Shown here in pieces: positions 61,779 through 64,000 of a stretch of 64,000 bases of DNA. Under the pieces are notes generated by a model that was not told the origin of the DNA, did not search any database, and worked only from the letters and a program-made list of their open reading frames with translations. The stretch comes from Pseudomonas saxonica (GTDB lineage: Bacteria > Pseudomonadota > Gammaproteobacteria > Pseudomonadales > Pseudomonadaceae), in the NCBI RefSeq assembly GCF_007858365.1, contig NZ_VFIO01000012.1, positions 62,001 through 126,000 on the forward strand, in the 5' to 3' direction. The first letter of the stretch is position 1; each line of letters begins with the position of its first letter. A program made the translations under genes and the position numbers.

Positions 61779-63517
61779 TAAGGCGTGTCCTGATGTTGCT
61801 GCTGTTCGTACCAAAATTTTCGTCGCAACAGTTCGCTGGGGTTGTCGGGTATCTGTCGTAGCCACTGTTCCAGCGCTTGGCGATGCTCTTCGTCCAGATG
61901 GTCAGAGGTCGGTGCCAGAGGTCGCGTGGTGGTCGAGTCCTCGTTGGGGTTTTCACCGGGCTGTGGTTCGCTGCCGGGAGGCGGTTCGAGCGTGTCGTCG
62001 CTGTTCGCCGGCGCATCAGGTTCAGTGGCTGAACTGCTTTCCTGATGGTGTGTGGTATCGCCCGTCGCACTGTTGTTGCTGGTGCTGATGGGCGGCGCTT
62101 GTTCAGGTTCAGCCGGGTTTTGATCGGTTTTATCGGGCGTCGGGTGACTCTCGGCGCTCTGTTGTTCGAGTATTTGCTCAATCAAGGCTTTGTTCTGCGC
62201 TGCCACCTGTAAGTCGGGTTGCAGCTCCAGTGCCTGCTCGTAGGCATCGATGGCGGCTTCCAGTTCGCCGCTTCTGGCCAATGCATTGCCGCGATTATAA
62301 TGCGCGCTGGCGCTGTTGACCTCAGCAAAGCGTTCGGCGGCAGCGGCGTAATCACCGGCCTGATAGAGGGCGATGCCCTGCCAGAGAGGGTCTTTGAAGT
62401 GCTCCACCGCCTCCAGCGGTTTTTTCTGTTCCAGCAAACGCTGGCCTTGTTGGTCAGGACGCAGCCACAAGTCGGTGAAGCTCATGGCGTAGCTGGGCTG
62501 GGGCAGCATAAACAGCAAGGGCAAACACAGCAGCCAGCCGCGACGTCCGGCACACGCGGCCAGTAGCAATAAAGGCAGCAACAACCAATAACCTTGATCG
62601 GCCCATGTGTCCAGGTGCACGGTCTGGTCCCGGTCGCGCAGGTGCCGAGGGCCGTCGAGAAGGCCAAGGCCGCGCAAATCGTTGTCGTCCAGCCGGGCCT
62701 GACGATAGCGGCCGTCGACTTGAAGGGCGAAAGCTCGCAGGGCAGGGCTGTCGAGGCGCGGTACAAGGATTGCGCCCTGATCGTCCTTGAGAAATTGCCC
62801 GCTTTCATCCACCACAGGTGCGCCGTCCCGGCTCCCGATGCCCAGCATCAATAATTGCGGGGTATGACCGTTAAGGGCCTGGCGAATCCCTTCGCGCTCC
62901 TGCTGGCTGAGCGATGAGGTAATCAGCAGCAAACGGCCTTGGCCCAAGGCGCCCTGATCGAGAAGTTTCAGGGCTTTTTCCACGGCCAGATCAGCACGCT
63001 GGCCGGGCTGAGGCATCAGCGAGGGCTTGAGGGCTTCGAGCAAATTGTGGCTAGTGGCCAGATCATCAGACAGCGGTACCAGCGTGTGCGCGCTGCCCGC
63101 GTAAACAATAATGGCCGTTTGTGCATCGTTGCGGCTTTGCAGCAGGTCATAGAGTTTGCGCCGCGCCTGCTCAAGCCGGTTGGGTGATTTATCGGTCGCG
63201 AGCATGTCCGGGGTGAGTTGCAACATGACCACCAGTGGGTCGGCCGGTTTTTGCGTGGATTGTTCAACGCGCTCCCAGCTTGGGCCGAGTAGCGCCAGCA
63301 CGGCCAGCAGCCAAGCACCACCCAAGGAGATCCATGGCAGTTTGCTGGACCGGCCATTGCCGCCACTGAGCAGTACGCGATGAAAGGCGACAGGCAGAAT
63401 CATTTGCCAGCGACCGGTGCGCTTTTGCCGGTGCCAGAGTTTCCACAGCAGCAAGCCGAGCAACGGCAGGGCCAGCAGCCATTCGGGACGAAACCAGTGC
63501 GGCCAGAGGGCACTCAT
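61778..63517 (-). CDS. BatB-BatC fusion: VWA domain plus TPR repeats
   Basis: 579 residues. Two membrane helices (about 10-25 and 57-78) precede a von Willebrand A domain (about 90-290), then two further hydrophobic stretches (about 305-345), then TPR repeats (about 370-460, with HYNRGNALARSGELEAAIDAYEQALELQPD) and a long acidic low-complexity tail. The metal site of the VWA domain, normally DxSxS, reads QLTPD, so divalent metal binding is doubtful. BatB and BatC are separate genes in many bacteria and fused here. It is coupled at both ends, to BatA and to BatD. Confidence 0.88.
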   Translation of the reverse strand: MSALWPHWFRPEWLLALPLLGLLLWKLWHRQKRTGRWQMILPVAFHRVLLSGGNGRSSKLPWISLGGAWLLAVLALLGPSWERVEQSTQKPADPLVVMLQLTPDMLATDKSPNRLEQARRKLYDLLQSRNDAQTAIIVYAGSAHTLVPLSDDLATSHNLLEALKPSLMPQPGQRADLAVEKALKLLDQGALGQGRLLLITSSLSQQEREGIRQALNGHTPQLLMLGIGSRDGAPVVDESGQFLKDDQGAILVPRLDSPALRAFALQVDGRYRQARLDDNDLRGLGLLDGPRHLRDRDQTVHLDTWADQGYWLLLPLLLLAACAGRRGWLLCLPLLFMLPQPSYAMSFTDLWLRPDQQGQRLLEQKKPLEAVEHFKDPLWQGIALYQAGDYAAAAERFAEVNSASAHYNRGNALARSGELEAAIDAYEQALELQPDLQVAAQNKALIEQILEQQSAESHPTPDKTDQNPAEPEQAPPISTSNNSATGDTTHHQESSSATEPDAPANSDDTLEPPPGSEPQPGENPNEDSTTTRPLAPTSDHLDEEHRQALEQWLRQIPDNPSELLRRKFWYEQQQHQDTP

Positions 63518-64000
63518 CGGCGTCTCCGCAGGCGCAGGCGTGTAAGGCGTGAGCGCCAGTCAGGATGTTGTTGCAGAAAATGTTCCTTGCTCAGCAAGCG
63601 TTGCAGCGGGTTGTTGGGCCACAGTTCACGGATGACCAGCAACACGCTCACCAGTAGCGCCCCGGCCAGCGGCCAGCTGTACAACGACTGGGCGGGGCGT
63701 GCCTGGGTGGGTTGCTGGGCTACGGGTTCGAGCTGGTCGAGGTTGTCCTTGATGGCTGCTAGCTCTTGACCATCGTGGGCACGGAAGTATTGGCCTCCGG
63801 TTGCTTTGGCAATCGCCTGCAATGCAGGTTCGTCCAGATCGATGCCGGGATTGCTGCCGAGCATGCCGTTTGCGCTACTGGCCTGCGGGTCGGCGCCAAT
63901 GCCGATCGGGTAGATGCGCACACCTTCCTCTGCGGCCAGTCGTGCTGCGGTCAGAGGGTCGATCTGGCCACCGTTGTTGGCACCGTCGGTGATCAGAATC
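63514..64000 (-). CDS. BatA-like VWA domain protein, carboxyl-terminal part (runs off right edge)
   Basis: The last 161 codons are present. The visible part of the VWA domain has LITDGANNGGQIDP with the metal-contacting aspartate, then PIGIGADPQ. A membrane helix (WPLAGALLVSVLLVI) lies near the carboxyl end, followed by a basic tail rich in arginine. It overlaps the BatB/C gene by 4 bases. The first half lies outside the window. Confidence 0.85.
   Translation of the reverse strand, partial: ILITDGANNGGQIDPLTAARLAAEEGVRIYPIGIGADPQASSANGMLGSNPGIDLDEPALQAIAKATGGQYFRAHDGQELAAIKDNLDQLEPVAQQPTQARPAQSLYSWPLAGALLVSVLLVIRELWPNNPLQRLLSKEHFLQQHPDWRSRLTRLRLRRRR

Overview
This window is a chromosomal segment of a Pseudomonas, most likely of the fluorescens/fragi/lundensis broad group. 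The signs are about 58-60% GC, inverted REP-type repeats beginning GTAGCAGCTG or GTAGGAGCGAG, a D-lysine/piperideine-carboxylate gene block arranged as I recall it from P. putida, and several protein families common in Pseudomonas (DUF1523, DUF1853, DUF6543-like). I see no rRNA, tRNA, prophage, transposase or CRISPR array.

Layout. 1-1902: amino-terminal half of an Lhr-type helicase (minus strand, runs off the left edge). 2739-3278: DUF1523 membrane protein. 3504-9918: D-amino-acid (D-lysine type) uptake and catabolism, with RpiR regulator, binding protein, two permeases, FAD dehydrogenase and ABC ATPase on the minus strand, and divergent dpkA. 10986-16160: an NMT1-type ABC importer, Rieske oxygenase and 8-oxoguanine-deaminase-like amidohydrolase behind a structured leader that may be a xanthine/urate riboswitch. 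16319-18270: AraC regulator and membrane GGDEF protein. 19314-25954: a phytate module (TonB receptor, two-domain beta-propeller phytase, private ExbB/ExbD/TonB) behind a textbook PHO box. 25994-34450: cytochrome b561, DUF1853, then nadK, phosphoesterase, rhomboid protease, DUF1315, DUF2797 and pepN. 34514-42749: exported phosphodiesterase and a sugar-acid (pentonate-type) non-phosphorylative pathway with its GntR regulator. 42987-49511: a 1,558-residue dermonecrotic-toxin-like protein, a small DUF5629-like protein, a periplasmic lactonase and a 57-residue secreted peptide. 49610-51190: AT-rich exported amidase. 51392-54445: ECF sigma/anti-sigma pair divergent from a catalase-like peroxidase and cytochrome b561. 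54594-60063: GST and SbcCD. 60144-64000: BatD, BatB/BatC fusion and BatA (partial).

The most unusual content is non-coding. Three elements of about 700 bp (near 1981-2680, 10050-10746, 18402-19147) share one nested-palindrome plan: a short-period repeat at each tip, a GC-rich structured arm, a small GTAAG-loop hairpin, and a near-invariant 13-15 bp central stem around AATGGATATGTAC. The stems of the small hairpins change sequence between copies while keeping their pairing, which points to selection on folded DNA or RNA. Two arm types exist, and they combine as type 1/type 1 or type 1/type 2. These elements carry only spurious ORFs. Five REPIN-like inverted repeats of about 130-150 bp also sit between genes.

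Working links. The phytate module should switch on under phosphate starvation through PhoB. The ECF pair and the peroxidase/cytochrome operon share one promoter motif, GGAATA-N15-CGTCT, so the sigma factor probably drives both itself and its targets. The sugar-acid cluster has two matches to the FCD-GntR operator TNGTNNNACNA between its divergent genes.
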